The position numbers and the translations under genes were made by a program. Source: Pelargonium tetragonum (Eukaryota; Streptophyta; Magnoliopsida; Geraniales; Geraniaceae). From it: a DNA stretch of 64,000 nucleotides. The stretch is from assembly GCA_036897445.1 (NCBI GenBank), contig JAYMTL010000089.1, positions 19,577 to 83,576 of the forward strand, read 5' to 3'. The notes beneath the pieces were generated by a model that worked only from the letters and a program-made list of their open reading frames with translations, made no database searches and was not told the DNA's origin. The number at the start of each line of letters is the position of its first letter. Positions within the stretch are counted from its first letter, which is position 1. Positions 1-13,900 of the stretch are shown here, in pieces.

Positions 1-3000
1 TAGTCATATATTGATAGGTTTAATGGAAAAGCAACCTATATGAATAAAGAGGCTCAATCAATCAATTACGAGGATCCAAATGTCACGCAATAAAGATACT
101 AGAAATACTTAATATAGAGAAACTCGCTTGATACCAGAGCACAATTTTTATACCACTTACTTTTATAATAGGAGTTAGCCCCTTAAGTTAAGTACTTGTG
201 ATTAGTTGGAAAACACTTAGTATAGGCGAGAAGGGGTTGGTGGCTTAGAAATGTGGGAGCTCTCCCCCTTTGTAATGCAGCACAGTTTGGGAAGGTAATA
301 GAGACATATACAGCCTTAGGCGGAGATATTTGCTCCCTTTTTTATAAACGTGTAAAAGAGGTTTTCTTTCAAATTTATACCGGGCTTTAAAGAATTTACT
401 ATATGGCCTTGCCCAAAGTAGATCTGTTGTGAATTCGTAACTTAGATCTGGTTTCTATAAAGCGGTATTTTAGCGGCTGATACTAAATCATACGGGAATC
501 CCTGGGATACCGATGATGGAAAACTCTATATTAGACTCTTAACTCATGTCAAAAGCTGTGTCGTACAAAAATCAAAGTCTTGTCCTAAAAAGAGGGCCTC
601 TTGTCAAGGCAGGCAAAATCTATAATTCTACCTATTTACTTACTATAATAGCATCAAAAAGTAAGTTCCAAGGGATACATTTCAACACCTATAACTCTCT
701 ATGGATAAGAGCTTCTCTTGCAAATAATGAAACAAAAATCTACGCCTCTAAAAGGGAGACTCATATCTAAAATCAAACTTTACCTATTTTTTAGTGTAGC
801 AAGTGGAAGTCGAGTAAGAATTAGACAAGGGTACGTGCTCTTATACTTTCTAAAAGGTTGACCTGGCTCCTAAGCTTTACAATCCTTGTTATACTCCCCG
901 GGTATCCGGTTCAGGTTTCAAAAAAATCCCACCACTACAAAGCCATAATTTTTGAATTTACTATTCGATACTAAAGAGCCCTACAAAACCTTGTTAAAAC
1001 TGTGGGTAATGAGAAAAAGAAGTTCTTCTTCAATAGTAGTATCCTTATACATATGAAGTTATAACCCTGAATTGAAAAGAAAGAAAAAGGCCCTAGAAAA
1101 GTTTAGTAATAAATACAATTAGTAGGTAGCTAACTGTGAAAGATTGATGAAGTGTGATAGTCCAAGTGCAAAGAGAACCCCTATAATTTTAGAGTACTCA
1201 AAGTCCAGAAAGCTCTCAGTTCAAGTGTATACCCATAATAGGTGCTTTCCCGCTACAGTAAAAAAATCATTCTATTTTCTTTTTATTATGAAGGAAACCT
1301 ATCGTTAAGTCATTTTATATAGTTTTCGCAATCAAAACAAAAGGAGTCCTTATACTGTTCAAATACTTCAAGATTCCTTTTAAAGGAGGTATCTTTACCT
1401 CAGGCATCCGAAGAAGTCTAAGCTAATACAAAATTTTCATTAGGTCGTCCAGATTAGAATCTTACTTGACAAAGTTGTTGAGTTAATCCAGGTTAATCAA
1501 ATAGAAAGCAGGACTCCTTACCCGAGTTACATTTTAATACTGCAATCGAAACTTTACACCCTTTATTAGAAGTTCGACCCTACAAAAGACTTAATTTCAA
1601 ATGGATTGCCTCAAATATTAAAAACTAAGTTTAACAGGGGAACCCACTTAGGGTTGCATATTCTCTTGTTACTACATATACATAAATGTAAATTCTTGCT
1701 CGCTGGGAAACAAAAATTTCTGATCTTGATAAACTACAACCGCCAAAGAGAAAAGCATTGCCTTAACTAGCTGCAATCTACCAAATTCTTCGAATAAGTT
1801 CCATCTTTTTCTCTTGTCTTACAAGTTTATTTGATCCTGAGCAAAACTTATCACCCTACTCTAGAGGTACTACAAACGAGATTAACCCTTAAGACAGCCC
1901 GCGGCTTTTATAATAATTTAATAAAGGGAATCTCTAGAAATTGCTAATTCAAGGGTTTTTTTCTTTCAATGGGAGCGGCTAATGAAATTGACTCAAGAAC
2001 CCCTAGAAGAAATCGCCTACCTAGGGAGACTCGTAAGTTTCCAAAGGAGAAAGAAGCAGAAAAGGGCTTTTATCTTGCTACGATATACCTAATTAGGTAA
2101 AAAACAGGGTTTCCTCAACAGGATACATGCATAATCTTAGTGTTTTTTCCTATTTGCACGCATCCGGTCCTTTTTATTAAAGTGAATCCTATCCAAGGTA
2201 TATGGACACGTGCTAATTTTACATAGTGCAGCATCAAATTTCTTCAATATAAATGCAGGGAAATATCTCCTCCGGGAACTCCTATCACAAAGCTAATAAA
2301 AAATCAAACTAAGACCTTTACTATTATACTTCAATATAACAAAGTTTGCGCTATTTTTGGCCTATCCAGTTGACAAGGCATAGACTTCCTCTTTCCCTAA
2401 AATGTTAGTTAAATTTGCCAGATCGGGGGCTTTTTAGATAAAAATGAGTGCCGTAAACTGCGTATTACTCTAATTTTGTAGGAGGGACTCCACTAGCGAA
2501 AGCAAGTATTTCGACAATCAAATAGAAGTAGAAAGAATCTCACGAGAACCTATTTATAAATTAGAGAGTATTTATAGGTAGACACAAGGATTGGCTTCTG
2601 AACTTATTCGGAGAATATCGAGCTAAGGATTTCTTTTGTTTGAGGGATTTAAAGGTAGTAACTCTGCATGCTAAGCAAAGCGCGAATATCTTTACTTATA
2701 AATGAAATCCAATACTTTTTTCTATCAAAGGAAGCTCACTAATAATTTTAATAATTTTGAGTAAAAACATTTTATATTGATTTAACAACTCAAATTACAG
2801 TTTCACTTACAAGTTTAAATAAGTTTTCAACAATTAAAAAGTACTCTACGAGAGCCCTTGCTCGTTAATGAATAGATTTTCCAAGCTAACGCATTACATT
2901 TTATAACTTTTTGAGTATTAAGATAGTACTAAAAGGGGTTTTTCCGTAACAACACGAGGAAGTTTTCTCTATGAATAACCCTTTCTTAAACGGCATATGC

Positions 3001-4058
3001 ATAAGAATTCCTGTCAAATGCTAGCGAAACTCTCTACCAATAAGGACTCCTTTTTGCGCAAACTAAGGGCAAGTTTCTTACAATAACCTAATTTGAGGAA
3101 AACCCTTTAAAAGCTTAAAAATCTTAGGGTACTCTTGTATACTTTCTACATTCTGAGAACTTCGGGTTTTCCCTATATAAATAAACTACAATCAGCTACC
3201 AGGGCTCTTCACCTTTTTCAAATAAAGGACCCATACCATAATAGATAGTTTAAAATTGACCTTTTGACTACTATAATATAAAGAGACCCGAAAGGAACCT
3301 TAAAAAATCAAAAGATTCTCATTACTAATGAATATTAAACGGATTCGCAAATCAGGGTTTATATACTCGTGATTCTTCTTTGGGGCGACCTGCGTCGAGG
3401 ATTAAAAAAAACATATTCTGAGAATCAAAGTATAAGTGGGCGCCCTGTGTAGTTATAAGCAAGATATAATAAGAGGAGAATGAGAGTTTATAAAAAGTAA
3501 GTAAAGCTAAGAATTGCAGCCTATAAGGGATAATTTTCAAATATAAAAAAGGTATCCAATAAATCGTGGATTTTTTAGTGTTTTCTCAAGGTTGAGCAGG
3601 GTCTTTCCTTTTTGGAACCCGGTTTCAAGATGTTGTCTAGTTTTTTTAGATAAAAGTTCCATCCCAATATATAAATGTAAACAATGCTTTATAGCCGATT
3701 AAAATACTTGCAAACTTTTTAGAGAATTCCAAGGGGTTGCCTTAAACTCAAGGTAAAGAGAAAACGACTTTGTCTATAAAAGGGAAAGATAAAAAACTAT
3801 ACTCAGCTTTGCCTAAGTAGGAATTGAATTAGCCCACATAAGTCATCCTAAGGAATTTCTAAAAAAGGAATACCTAACCGGAAACCCCTTGACTTTATTT
3901 AATTTATAAGGAGACCGCCCGAAAAAACTATAGCATTGTATCTTCAAGGAATAGGTAAAACCTTTAATCCAGCGATAACAAGTTAAAGAATTAGCATTTT
4001 GCTGATATAAAGTATTAAATAAAAAAACATGAATTTAAGCAGAACGCAGTCTATACTT

Positions 4059-4074
4059 GCAGCCCTCCGGCTGC
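4059..4074. repeat. GC-rich hairpin, 6-bp arms with 4-nt loop
   Basis: The arms GCAGCC and GGCTGC are perfectly complementary around the loop CTCC. This is one of the most GC-rich short stretches in an otherwise AT-rich neighbourhood. As RNA it would form a stable small stem-loop. No T-run follows it, so it is not an obvious bacterial-type terminator. It may be a strong member of the dispersed GC-core family. Confidence 0.6.
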
Positions 4075-4376
4075 TAGAGTTACCTTAGTTTTTGATTACC
4101 GCTATCAGCTTTATATGTAAAAACTCAAACTCAAGAAAAAGGGCTCTTATAGGAACACTATGATAATAGAAGCGGGTGCTGGGAAGAAAAGGGAATACCC
4201 TAAAAGAAAAGAATACATATAGAAAAACCTTACCTTGTTGACACATTTGCACTCTTGAAAGATTGAACCTTGATTTTAGAATTACTTTGAGTTACATAAC
4301 ATATCTGGATCAAAAATTTTTTATAAAGCACTACCCGGCTAAAGTTCTAACAGTATACCGGGATAAAAGGACTAAA

Positions 4377-4398
4377 CAAATAGGAAACAAATAGGAAA
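4377..4398. repeat. Tandem duplication, 11-bp unit x2
   Basis: The unit CAAATAGGAAA occurs twice in direct succession (4377-4387 and 4388-4398) without mismatch. It looks like a recent slippage-type duplication in non-coding DNA. Four similar two-copy duplications occur elsewhere in the window. Confidence 0.8.
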
Positions 4399-5369
4399 AA
4401 GCAAGCTTCCCTCCAAAAATTTCTAAAAGAAGCGGAAACTTCTTCAAGGACCTTGTGAAATCTATAGCAAGACTAATAGCAAGAGTCGATAAGGAGTAAA
4501 TTTTGTTCTAGGGCGGAAACCTGTTTTGCGGACCCAAATAAGGCCTCTTGTGACAGTAACTACTTTCTGAAACCTCTTTCGAGTAATTGGGCCTTGAATC
4601 CATGCTGTGTGCTCCAAAAATTCTAATTTTACTGCTGGATTTTCGTACCCTTACCTTAGGATATAAATACACTAAGGAGAATCGTAACTCTTAAAAAGTG
4701 CAAAGTTCCCGGTCCTACTCGCGGGGTAAAACTGGAACTCTATATCAATATCAAGAATCACACACCCTCGAAAAAGAGCTAAACTTATGCTGCGCAACTC
4801 CCCCCGGTAAGCGCTTAGTTCTTATGGCATAATCCTAATTTGTTTTCTTAAAGGAAGCTCTTTGAAAAGAAAAGATAAAGCTTTAGATACAAAAATGAAG
4901 GCATTTTTGTCGCTTGTGTACTTAGAGGTGTTCGGCAGTCTAGACGGATAAACGTTAAAAATTTCTGTTTCTTGCCTATTTTTAGAATCATAAAATTGAA
5001 AGCTTTAAGCCTTGTTGTAACAGAATGACGAAAGATATCACACAATTATTTATTAAATATATAGTAATTCCTTGTAAATTAAGTTTTGTTTTGAAAAAGA
5101 CTGAAAATATGAAAAGCAAGACTTGCCTTGGGACGCTTCAATTTTATTTAGCAACTTTCTCAAGTTTTGAGACAGCTACTTTCCTAGTGTAGGGCCTTGG
5201 TTTAGAAGTGGGCTATAGGGTAAATCCTCAACAGGTTTTACTGCAAAGCAACGTTTAATATGCTTATTAAGTTGCACTTCAGAGTCAATCAAGCCAAACC
5301 AAGACTATTCCCCCAATTCCTGTATTAACGTAATTCGATCCGAACTCCTTCCAAAAAGTCTAGTACTCT

Positions 5370-5377
5370 GGGGCCCC
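5370..5377. repeat. GGGGCCCC palindromic core
   Basis: This is an exact 8-bp G/C palindrome flanked by AT-rich DNA, and one of five exact copies of the octamer seen in the window. At about 35% G+C roughly 0.06 copies would be expected, so the octamer is clearly over-represented. Its role is unknown. Confidence 0.6.
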
Positions 5378-8300
5378 CGTTTACTATAACTCATCCTTGG
5401 GTTATCCTTATCAAGGAATAAGGATAACAAAAAAATGAAAAAGTACCAAAGTTTATATAAATTCTTTCATTTAACAAGTTTTACGCGTCCCATATTAAGG
5501 CTTTTTTAGAAGAAAACTCAAAGTAAGAAAATCAAAAGCACCCTATAGCTTATCCGTAGTTATATATATAAGAAATTCGTAAATTTGTAGATAACACCGC
5601 TTTTAGAACCACTTAGACTACAATCCCGACTTCGCAAAAGTAGGAGATTCCTGTACATAATATTTCAAATCTGGCTAGCAAAAGCAACTAGATACGCGAC
5701 TTGTAAAATGACTCTGCGAACTTCTATATATATATAGGAAAAGGCTTGGTTCTGTACTGGCGAAAAGAATGGACTTTCCTACAATACCTTATGCGTACAG
5801 GGCGGGACTTTTATCACAGGTATCCACTCTAGCACAATCGAAGCTTAAATACAGAGTATTGCGCAACTATAAACTTATACCTCTATCTGAAAAAGCATAG
5901 AGGATCATATGACACAACTAAGTGAAATAGTATTCTTAAAAGGGTCCCTCTTAACTAGCTGGCATTCTTTGTCACAAATCTACTCAACCTGTAACTAAAA
6001 CTCAGGTTATGAAGACCCCTCTCTTTAGTGCTTAAAAGTGCTTATAGGGTCTTTCATTAGATTAAATCAAAACGAGGGCTCCTAAAAATTTCCGTAAGTT
6101 ATACAAACTTGTCCTTAAGCAGGGGTTCCTTGTTTTTACGTATAAAATACTTCGAGTCTTTTTTAGATTTAGCAAAAAAAAGTTTTTAGTTAAACTTGAG
6201 CAGGGTGCGTTAGAAAATAAGGGCTCTTGTTCGTTTTTATATTTAGAGTATTTCGGGATAATAGAATGGAAATAATATCGAATTGATGAAGTGATTGGAT
6301 CTTTGCTTGAGAAATAAGGGATTCCCTTACTGTGCTGCTTATTAGAATAAAGAAAAAGCCGTCGTATAGAGTTTATGAGAATGCCTTGGAAATTCCTTTT
6401 TAATCTTGATCCGAGCCTTCGGACAAGAAGTAATCTTTAATACAAGACGTTCCTTTTTCTAAGCTAATTTTTAATCTCAGCGTAAGGCAATCTCCTAAAG
6501 CATTTCGAGAGCTTCCTGTCTTTAGTGGGAGAATCCTTTTATTTTAATAACTTTGACGAAAGGACAATCTTTTTGTAAATATATTAACTTTTAATAAAAA
6601 AGGATCCTCCAGCGAGCCCTTATCTTTAGTATTAGACTAAGTAATTTAGATAGCAGATAAAAGGGTTCTTCTGATACCTTTTTCCAGGCATTGGCCTTTA
6701 TCTTTAATCTTTCTTTTACTTTGTTTCGGGTCCTGAAATTGAAGTTTTGGCTCTGTAAAAGTCTTCCATATCGCTTACCTCGGGATAATTTAATGACTCT
6801 TCAATTATTTTAGAATTACATTGATCAATCGGTGTTTCAAAAAACCCCATAAATGTAGTATGAAACCGCGAGTTCCCTTTTAAAAACTGGGGAAAGTACA
6901 AACAGCTAACTACTGTTTTAGGATTTGCCTACTAGTGTTAAATCGAGACTCAGTAAGTTTTCCTTTCGGACTTTTTATCAGATCAATACAATACAAAAGA
7001 CCAAACAAAGGGCCGCACCTCTAAATTCAAGTATCAGGATTACCAGACTAAGTCTATAACGAGCTCTTTTGCAGGATTAACAGGGGGTTACTCGCGGGTC
7101 CTGTTAGAAATTAGTTATGATCCGTAGCTTTACTTTTGTGTACCTTAAAGGGAATCCTTTGGCTATAAGTTTTTTATTCTGATGCCTATCTAGAGCTTGT
7201 CTATTATAAAGGGAAAATCCATAAGATTATCAAAAAGGATTCCTAATTCGGGTTGGCGGATTACTATTACTCAATTTACTTATCACTTTTAGTTATTAAT
7301 TTCATACAAGGATCCCCTCATTATATAGGAAAAAATAGATGCTAGCAAGTTGTGTACTCCCGCTCCCTAAATTCTTTTGATTCCTCACCTCAAGCTTAAT
7401 AAGGGTTATACAAAAAGTATTTAGTCTTTGAAAGTGTAAAGGCTGTTTAAAAAAAAATTTACATCAGGTAACTCAGGCCATAAATCTTAACATAGCAGAA
7501 GCAGAAAAAGACAAACGGGTGTATTCCATATTTAAGAGTCTCCCCTTCCTTTTACTGGGTATTTTCTCCTTGTTACGCTACTCAAGCTTAGGTAACCTAC
7601 AGTGTGGCTGCTAGTAATAAGTTTTTAATAATTCTAAATAGTTAAATCGCCTTTTCATTAATGAAGAGTTGTTACATTTCCCTCAAGGTATAACACGACA
7701 GTCTCCTACTTCAGGGGTTCTCAAGCTACTCTCATAGAAAGATATTTTACAACCTATTTTGATTAAAATTTCTGCTAAGATTCTGCAATTTTTTTTTAGT
7801 TTCTCTTTGGATACCATCCAGATTCGTAATTACTACTATTAATTTTTCTTATATCCCGTACCCCTCAATATTTAAGAGAGCTACTTCTAATTTGTCTAAG
7901 AACTTTTACGGGTATAGTATATCGATCTTTACCGGGGACCTATTAGACTTTATCTTGCTTGGGATTTGGTGGATTTTATGGGAAATGATGGAGCACTATA
8001 CCTGTCTTATTGAGACTTTTCCCTGTACTAAAAAGGGTGAGGTAAAAGGGGGTGCTACCAAATCCCAAAAGATAGCATAAAAGGACAAAAAAGGTATGCC
8101 GTGTAATTAGTACTAAGCAACAAACCCCCTGGAACCCTTTGCGCACTCTTTCGATTTTCTTCAACGACTTCTAAATCTACAAATATACCCATACTTGCTT
8201 AACTAAGTCTCTATACAACTCCCTTCTATTTCTTATTATAAGGCAGCCTTACAAAAAACCATAACTAACTCTTAGTCTTTGTTTTTATTCCTCAGTAATA

Positions 8301-10970
8301 ATCCTAAGCGAGCGAAACTCCTAAACTTTCCTATAGCTTCACACGCTGTGCTTTACCAAACAACAAACTTTTAAAGCTTTCACTTTCCTATAATAACCGC
8401 CCTCCTAATTTCTAAAGAAACTCTTCTTGTTTTCCAACTTGAATTCTTTGTCTTAAAATCTTCCTTTCTATTTAAAAATGAAAAAGAGGGTGTCCGCCTT
8501 TTTAACTTGTTAGCACTCCTCGGATTCCGCAAAAGTAAATAGAATATAAGATCAATATCCTATATCTGTGCGATTACTCTTTTATGTACGGTAAAGAAGG
8601 TAGAAATCAGAAAAGAAAAGTGCGTGGTGAAATTTAGACGACTCGCAGATATCAGATAGGCTTATTACTCTGTATATTTTGCAGTACCCCCCCGCCTGGG
8701 GAGGTTCTAGTTGATAGTCTTGCTTTTCTTATTTATATGTATTTCAATGACTGGTGGCTTTTAATTCTTAAAAGAGAATAAATATTGTTTAATAAGGGGG
8801 TTTACTGCTCAATTTATAGGACTTATCTATCTTGACGAAAGGATAATACCTTAGTGGCTCATAAAATAGTAATATTGAAGGGTAAGCACAATTTAAAACA
8901 CCTAAAATGAAAAATTAGCTCTAGCGCGACTCCGTATCTGACAAAGTACTCAAACACAGCCCCTTAAAAGAGCTCCTGGTAAAAGGGAACTGCAGTTATA
9001 TTGCAATTAAAAGTCTTTTACATACAAAGTAGTAACTAGCAGTACCCCATGTATCCCAAGATTTAGAATTAAAATAAGTATCCTCGGGATTTCATTTACT
9101 AAGACTTAGATTTTTTGAGTGAGTCTATGATATTTCAAAAACCACAAAAACCATATATGAAAAATGTTAGTCAAGAAACTTCCGTGAAATACGTACTTAG
9201 GTGAAGTTTGGGTTTTTGAAAAAGTTTCTAAATTCCTTTAAGAGAGGTCGTATAAAGTCAAAGTAATTCCTTAGGTTGCTTAAAAGTACTCTTTATAGAA
9301 AAGGATATCTGAAAGCTGTTAGTATCTGGTTAAAGGAATGCTCCAGTAAGAAGCCACGCTTTTCATAAGGTAATGGAAATATCCGCTTTGTGTGCCCTTT
9401 CTGGATTGACACCCCTAAAGGTTTCTATTAATTCTTTCGTTTATCCTTTTTGAGTCTCAAAGCAAGCTCCTATTTGTATAATTTTAAAATCCCTTGAAGC
9501 TAGGTTTTTCTGTGTCTCATAACAGGAGTTTGTAAAAACAAACACGTATCCCGTCCTTTTTGTACTGCCCTAGATAAAAGACATTCTAGATAAGAACTTT
9601 AAGGTTCCGGACTCTTTTCTAGGCATTAAAACTTTTGTAAGCCAAACCCTTATTACCCATAAGCCTTTTCCAAATTTGGGGTTTTTTTACGGGTTGTAAT
9701 TTACTAAAAACCGGGGGAATACTTTTAGTAGAGAATAGAGCCTTACTAGGATCCTACTATTAATAGATTAAAGGTTTGTCTATTAATAAGTTTTTAGTAT
9801 CCTATAAATATAAAATATAAAGCAAGCCAATAAAACTAGAGTCTTTTGAGTAAAAAAACTAATGAAGTTTCTTGAAAGGGACGGAACCTGCAGCATAAGT
9901 TAAGGATAGGAGTTCATTTTTTGTATAATATTACCGGACTAAAACCTTTTTTGACTAACCCTACGAAATTGACTTAAATGGGGCTTGAGGAGGGGAACTC
10001 CCTTACAAGCAAGGAGAAATACTCGCTTGAACTCCGGCGTTTTACCCTTTTTGGGGCATATACCGACCGACCCTGTATCGACTTCAAGCCTTTGCTAAAC
10101 GGATTTTAATAGAACACTTCCGACTAAGCACAACAAATTTGAAAATTTCAGGTTATATCTGAGCGCTACCAAGGAAGGGATTCCTTTTCTGATCTATAAC
10201 AACTTGCAGGAAGGTAGAATAAAATTCTCTAAAATTCCTGTGCACACGATTTTGTATTCTTTTTTTAGGTATAGCGTCAAAAGGAACCCCATTAGAAATC
10301 CATTGTTGAATTTTTTATGTAGTAGTAAAGTCAACTTATTTGAGAGTAAGGTACATACAGGTTCCATTCAGCACGCAGGCATAGTACAAAATTTCGTTGG
10401 TTAAAGTCCTACTTAATAGAAAAGGCAACTGGAATTCCCCTAGCTCGAGAGTACAATAAGAGTTATGTGATTGAAGGGCTAAGGTTTAAGATGACATTTC
10501 TTCTAAAAACTGTAACAAGTTAAAACTTAAGACTTTGGACTCTGTATTACATAATAGGTCTAAGGGTCCTGTTAATCACAAAAAAAAGGTAGAATACTTC
10601 TCTACTATACTAAATTCTTGGAGATATTAAATTCCCTCGAGTTTCTGGAGCATAAGAGGTTATTTGCCCGCTTTTTTATCATAAAAGGGTACCTTACACT
10701 AGCACTCTTTTTTAACAGTAAAAAATTTTTAATTATGACAGGCTTTGAGCTTTGTATCAAAAATTGACTTTGACTTTTTGGTGTTACCCTATATAAACGA
10801 GCTCTTTTGCTACTGTGATTAAGATACTCATTTCGAGATTGGGGGAGTTCTAAAGCAAGGTTATCCTACGACAAAAACGAGTTTTAAATATATGTATAAG
10901 GACAATAAAACTGCGGGCTCTTGCTATACCTGGGGTTTTTGACTTTAAGGATTTCCTAAAAAAGCATTGA

Positions 10971-10986
10971 TATCAGGATCCTGATA
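10971..10986. repeat. 16-bp perfect palindrome centred on GGATCC
   Basis: TATCAGGA is followed directly by its reverse complement TCCTGATA. A 16-bp palindrome is not rare by chance in 64 kb, but this one is centred on GGATCC, a hexamer that is over-represented in the window. It is probably an extended member of the GC-core family. Confidence 0.55.
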
Positions 10987-13900
10987 GGGATAATACGCGA
11001 CGTCGGGTTTGGGAATAAATGTTTAGTAGAAGGTGGGATTTATAAGTAAAAAGGACCTAAAAAAGGAATTTTGCGGGAAGCGCTTTCACCGAGATCTTTT
11101 AGAAAGTAACAAAGGGCTCCCAGTTCCACAGCACCAATTGTTAGAGTTTACTCCTTCTAAGAGGGGTTGCTCATTTGTTTATAAATATTGTATTATTCCA
11201 GATAAAGTACCTACAGGAGCGCCTCATAATCACTTAGATAGAAGAAAGACTCCCTATACCCTGTATATTCTAGTATATGCTATATTAGCAAAACGAATTG
11301 TAGAAAAAATTCGGCGGTAGAGCATGGTAATTTAATAAAGGAACCGCAAGGGTTCAAGCCGGCTTGGGTACAAGGAAAGAGAAACCCTTGATTGCTCAAA
11401 AAGTTATAAGACAGAGTCCTAGTAAGTACGGCTTTATAGTACCCTCACACCTCAGACCTGACTAATACCCCAGGTATGGATTGCTACAAAGATAACAAAA
11501 TCCAAAACAAGTAACTTTAAAATAGAGGCTAAAAGCTTAGTAGAGTTCTCATATAAGACAATCAAATTCCCCACTATATATCAAAACTCTTTTTTTTGTG
11601 CAAAGCTTTCAGTAGTTCTAGTTTTTAGCAAGAATTCCTTTTATGAGCCAAAACAAAAGCTCTTTCTTACAACGCGCTCTCTAAGACTCAAGTTTAAAAC
11701 GGGAAATACAGATAATTATAATTATAACTGTAAACAAACTTTAAATGGGCTTTTATTGTGAAAGGCCATACTCTTTTTTCTGATTTAGAAAGCCCCCTCT
11801 TGAGTAAGAATAAACTTCAAAAACTGTCTATAACTATGGGCCCCCTTTTCACTTTTAAGCAATATTGGGCACTGCTTCCGTAATTGTTAATATGAGTAGC
11901 CCGTCTTAAGTTTCTACTAATATAGGGGAGCTGCTACTTACAAGAGCAAGAGTGTCTACGGCGGCTATATAAGGACCTTTTTGGTACATTGAAGCCCTAA
12001 CCTTCAAAAATCTTGACTAGAAAAATTTTATCAAATAAAAGCGGAATCCTGGGCACTCATGATAACTAATGACTTATGAACTACTCTAGTTTCTCACGAA
12101 AGCTTTCCGGAATTCCGTGCGTCTCCTAATTTATCTTCTATAGAGTTATACAAGGCTGTATTAGAAACTTCTACTTTTGCTTCCAAAAGCAAGCTTGGTG
12201 TAAGAGATATTTTAGTCTTTTTGTGCTTACTAAAACTCTTTCCTAAATAAACTGTGTGATCTTGGATAAAATAGGTTTGTTGTACTTAGGCGGGGCTCTT
12301 GTAGTATTTTGAAATTATTGTTCTAGGAACCTTTTACTTTGATGTGACATGAAACGCGAAAATCCCTTAACCGATAAATCAGACTCCTGCTTACAAGATA
12401 GGGCTTAGGAGTTGTTATACCTTGAAAAAATTCGGCAATCTGAGAGAAATACAAGAATATTTTCTAAATTTGAAGTTTGATATGAAGCTACTACACCCTT
12501 TCCAAAGCGGGTTCTTGTCGGATTTGAAGAGTATATGGAGTCTTAGTAAGAAAATAGTAATCCCAACTTGAGTCTAGGCAACCCTTTATTCTAAAAGTCT
12601 TGCAGAAATTCCTAGTATCCTTAGTTTTTAGATAACACAGCGGATACTTTTTACAATTATTGTAGTGAAGAGTCTTTAAATTCACTAGGACTTACTAAAA
12701 ACCTTGTGCGTTGAATCTCAATATTTGAGAGTTTGTTTACAGTTGGAGGGGCGCCACACTCTATATTCTTTACATACAAAGGGAGGTACTCGGTAAACTC
12801 TAAGAGTATCTTCCCTGGGTCTATTAGCAAATTTAAGGGCTTCTTTTAAATCAAGGCTACACGGCTGTTTCCTATAATTTCTACTTGCAGTTTGTTTCGG
12901 GATGGCCGTAAAGGGCCTCCCTTTAATACCTAGGATTACTTACTCAAAGCATTAGAGTTTAAGGGCAAATAGGTAAAGTCCTTGAAGGTTTCTCTAGGCG
13001 ATAGCAAATCGAATATGTTATATTAGTTACTTTAGAACACCTTATGTCCTGATTTTTAGAGAGGGCTCCTAAAAACTCTTAAAAAATCTCTAGTAAGTAA
13101 CAGGTTTTATAATAAATAGCACAAAGTAGACGCAGTTGAAAGTTTCGTTTGTAAATACTCACAAGATATATTACAAGTTTTCAAAACCTGTATGGCTAGG
13201 GGGATATAATTCTTAGGGTATACTATACTTAATTTAAAAGGGAGGGAGTTTCTCTCTGTCAAAAAGAATAAAAAAACTCCGTAACGCAGTATACACTTTT
13301 TGTAGTAGGTAGGTCTTATAAGTTTATAAAGAAAGTACTTTGTCCTAAAACCCCGGATTTCCTTATATTGACGTGGACCCGCGAAATACTCTAGTGCTTT
13401 ACCCTTTTTACAGTGTATAGAGAACCCTTTCATTATTTACACCTTGCAAAACTCCAGCTATCCCCTTTTATTTTGATTAGCAAAGTTCAGGAATACAACC
13501 AACTTCTATTTATTATTAGGCTGCTTTATTTAACAAGCCAAATTCCCTTTTATTTCATCGAGTTTAGGCCCTATTAACCTGGACATCCCTAGAAAATTAG
13601 AGCATTCTATTCATTTACACTGTTGTTCCAACTTAACTTTACAAGAGACAATACTTTACTTTTGTTTCATTTTAATACAGGGTCCCTGATCTGGCTCAAA
13701 AAGCAGAGCAATCCCGTGGAATAATAAGATAGGAGCTTAACTACAATCCCATATGAAGGCAAGAAAATGAGTCAAAGGCCCATATTTCAGAAAGTCTTAT
13801 CCTTACAGAAGGAAGATAAAGTAATCTAACACTCGAGCTATATACCCGTCAACTCTGAATACATTACTCAAGGGTTTCCCGGTATAAATTTTGTATCATA

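Noticed and set aside
1831-1842. TTTGATCCTG, like the 5' end of small-subunit rRNA
   Set aside because: Similarity stops after ten bases, and no downstream small-subunit helices can be found.
6043-6055. Minus-strand GAAAGACCCTATA, resembling the conserved GAAAGACCC(TAT) site of large-subunit rRNA domain V
   Set aside because: Only about 12 bases match, and the neighbouring conserved rRNA segments are absent on both sides. A fragmented rRNA cannot be excluded, but the sequence does not support it.
7892-8080. 62-codon frame with a Trp-Trp and Met-Met hydrophobic patch, considered as a cytochrome oxidase or cytochrome b fragment
   Set aside because: The residues do not align with any conserved segment of those proteins, and an equally long minus-strand frame overlaps it.
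11033-11320. 95-codon frame considered as a homing endonuclease remnant
   Set aside because: There is no LAGLIDADG, GIY-YIG or HNH motif, and the length is expected by chance.
11316-11362. GGTAGAGCATGG...GGGTTCAAGCC on the plus strand, with the spacing of a tRNA D-arm half and T loop
   Set aside because: There is no D-stem partner upstream, no anticodon stem, and only two T-stem pairs form.
13107-13433. 108-codon minus-strand frame considered as a ribosomal or maturase protein
   Set aside because: It is Lys/Tyr/Leu-rich as any AT-rich frame would be, with no recognisable motif.
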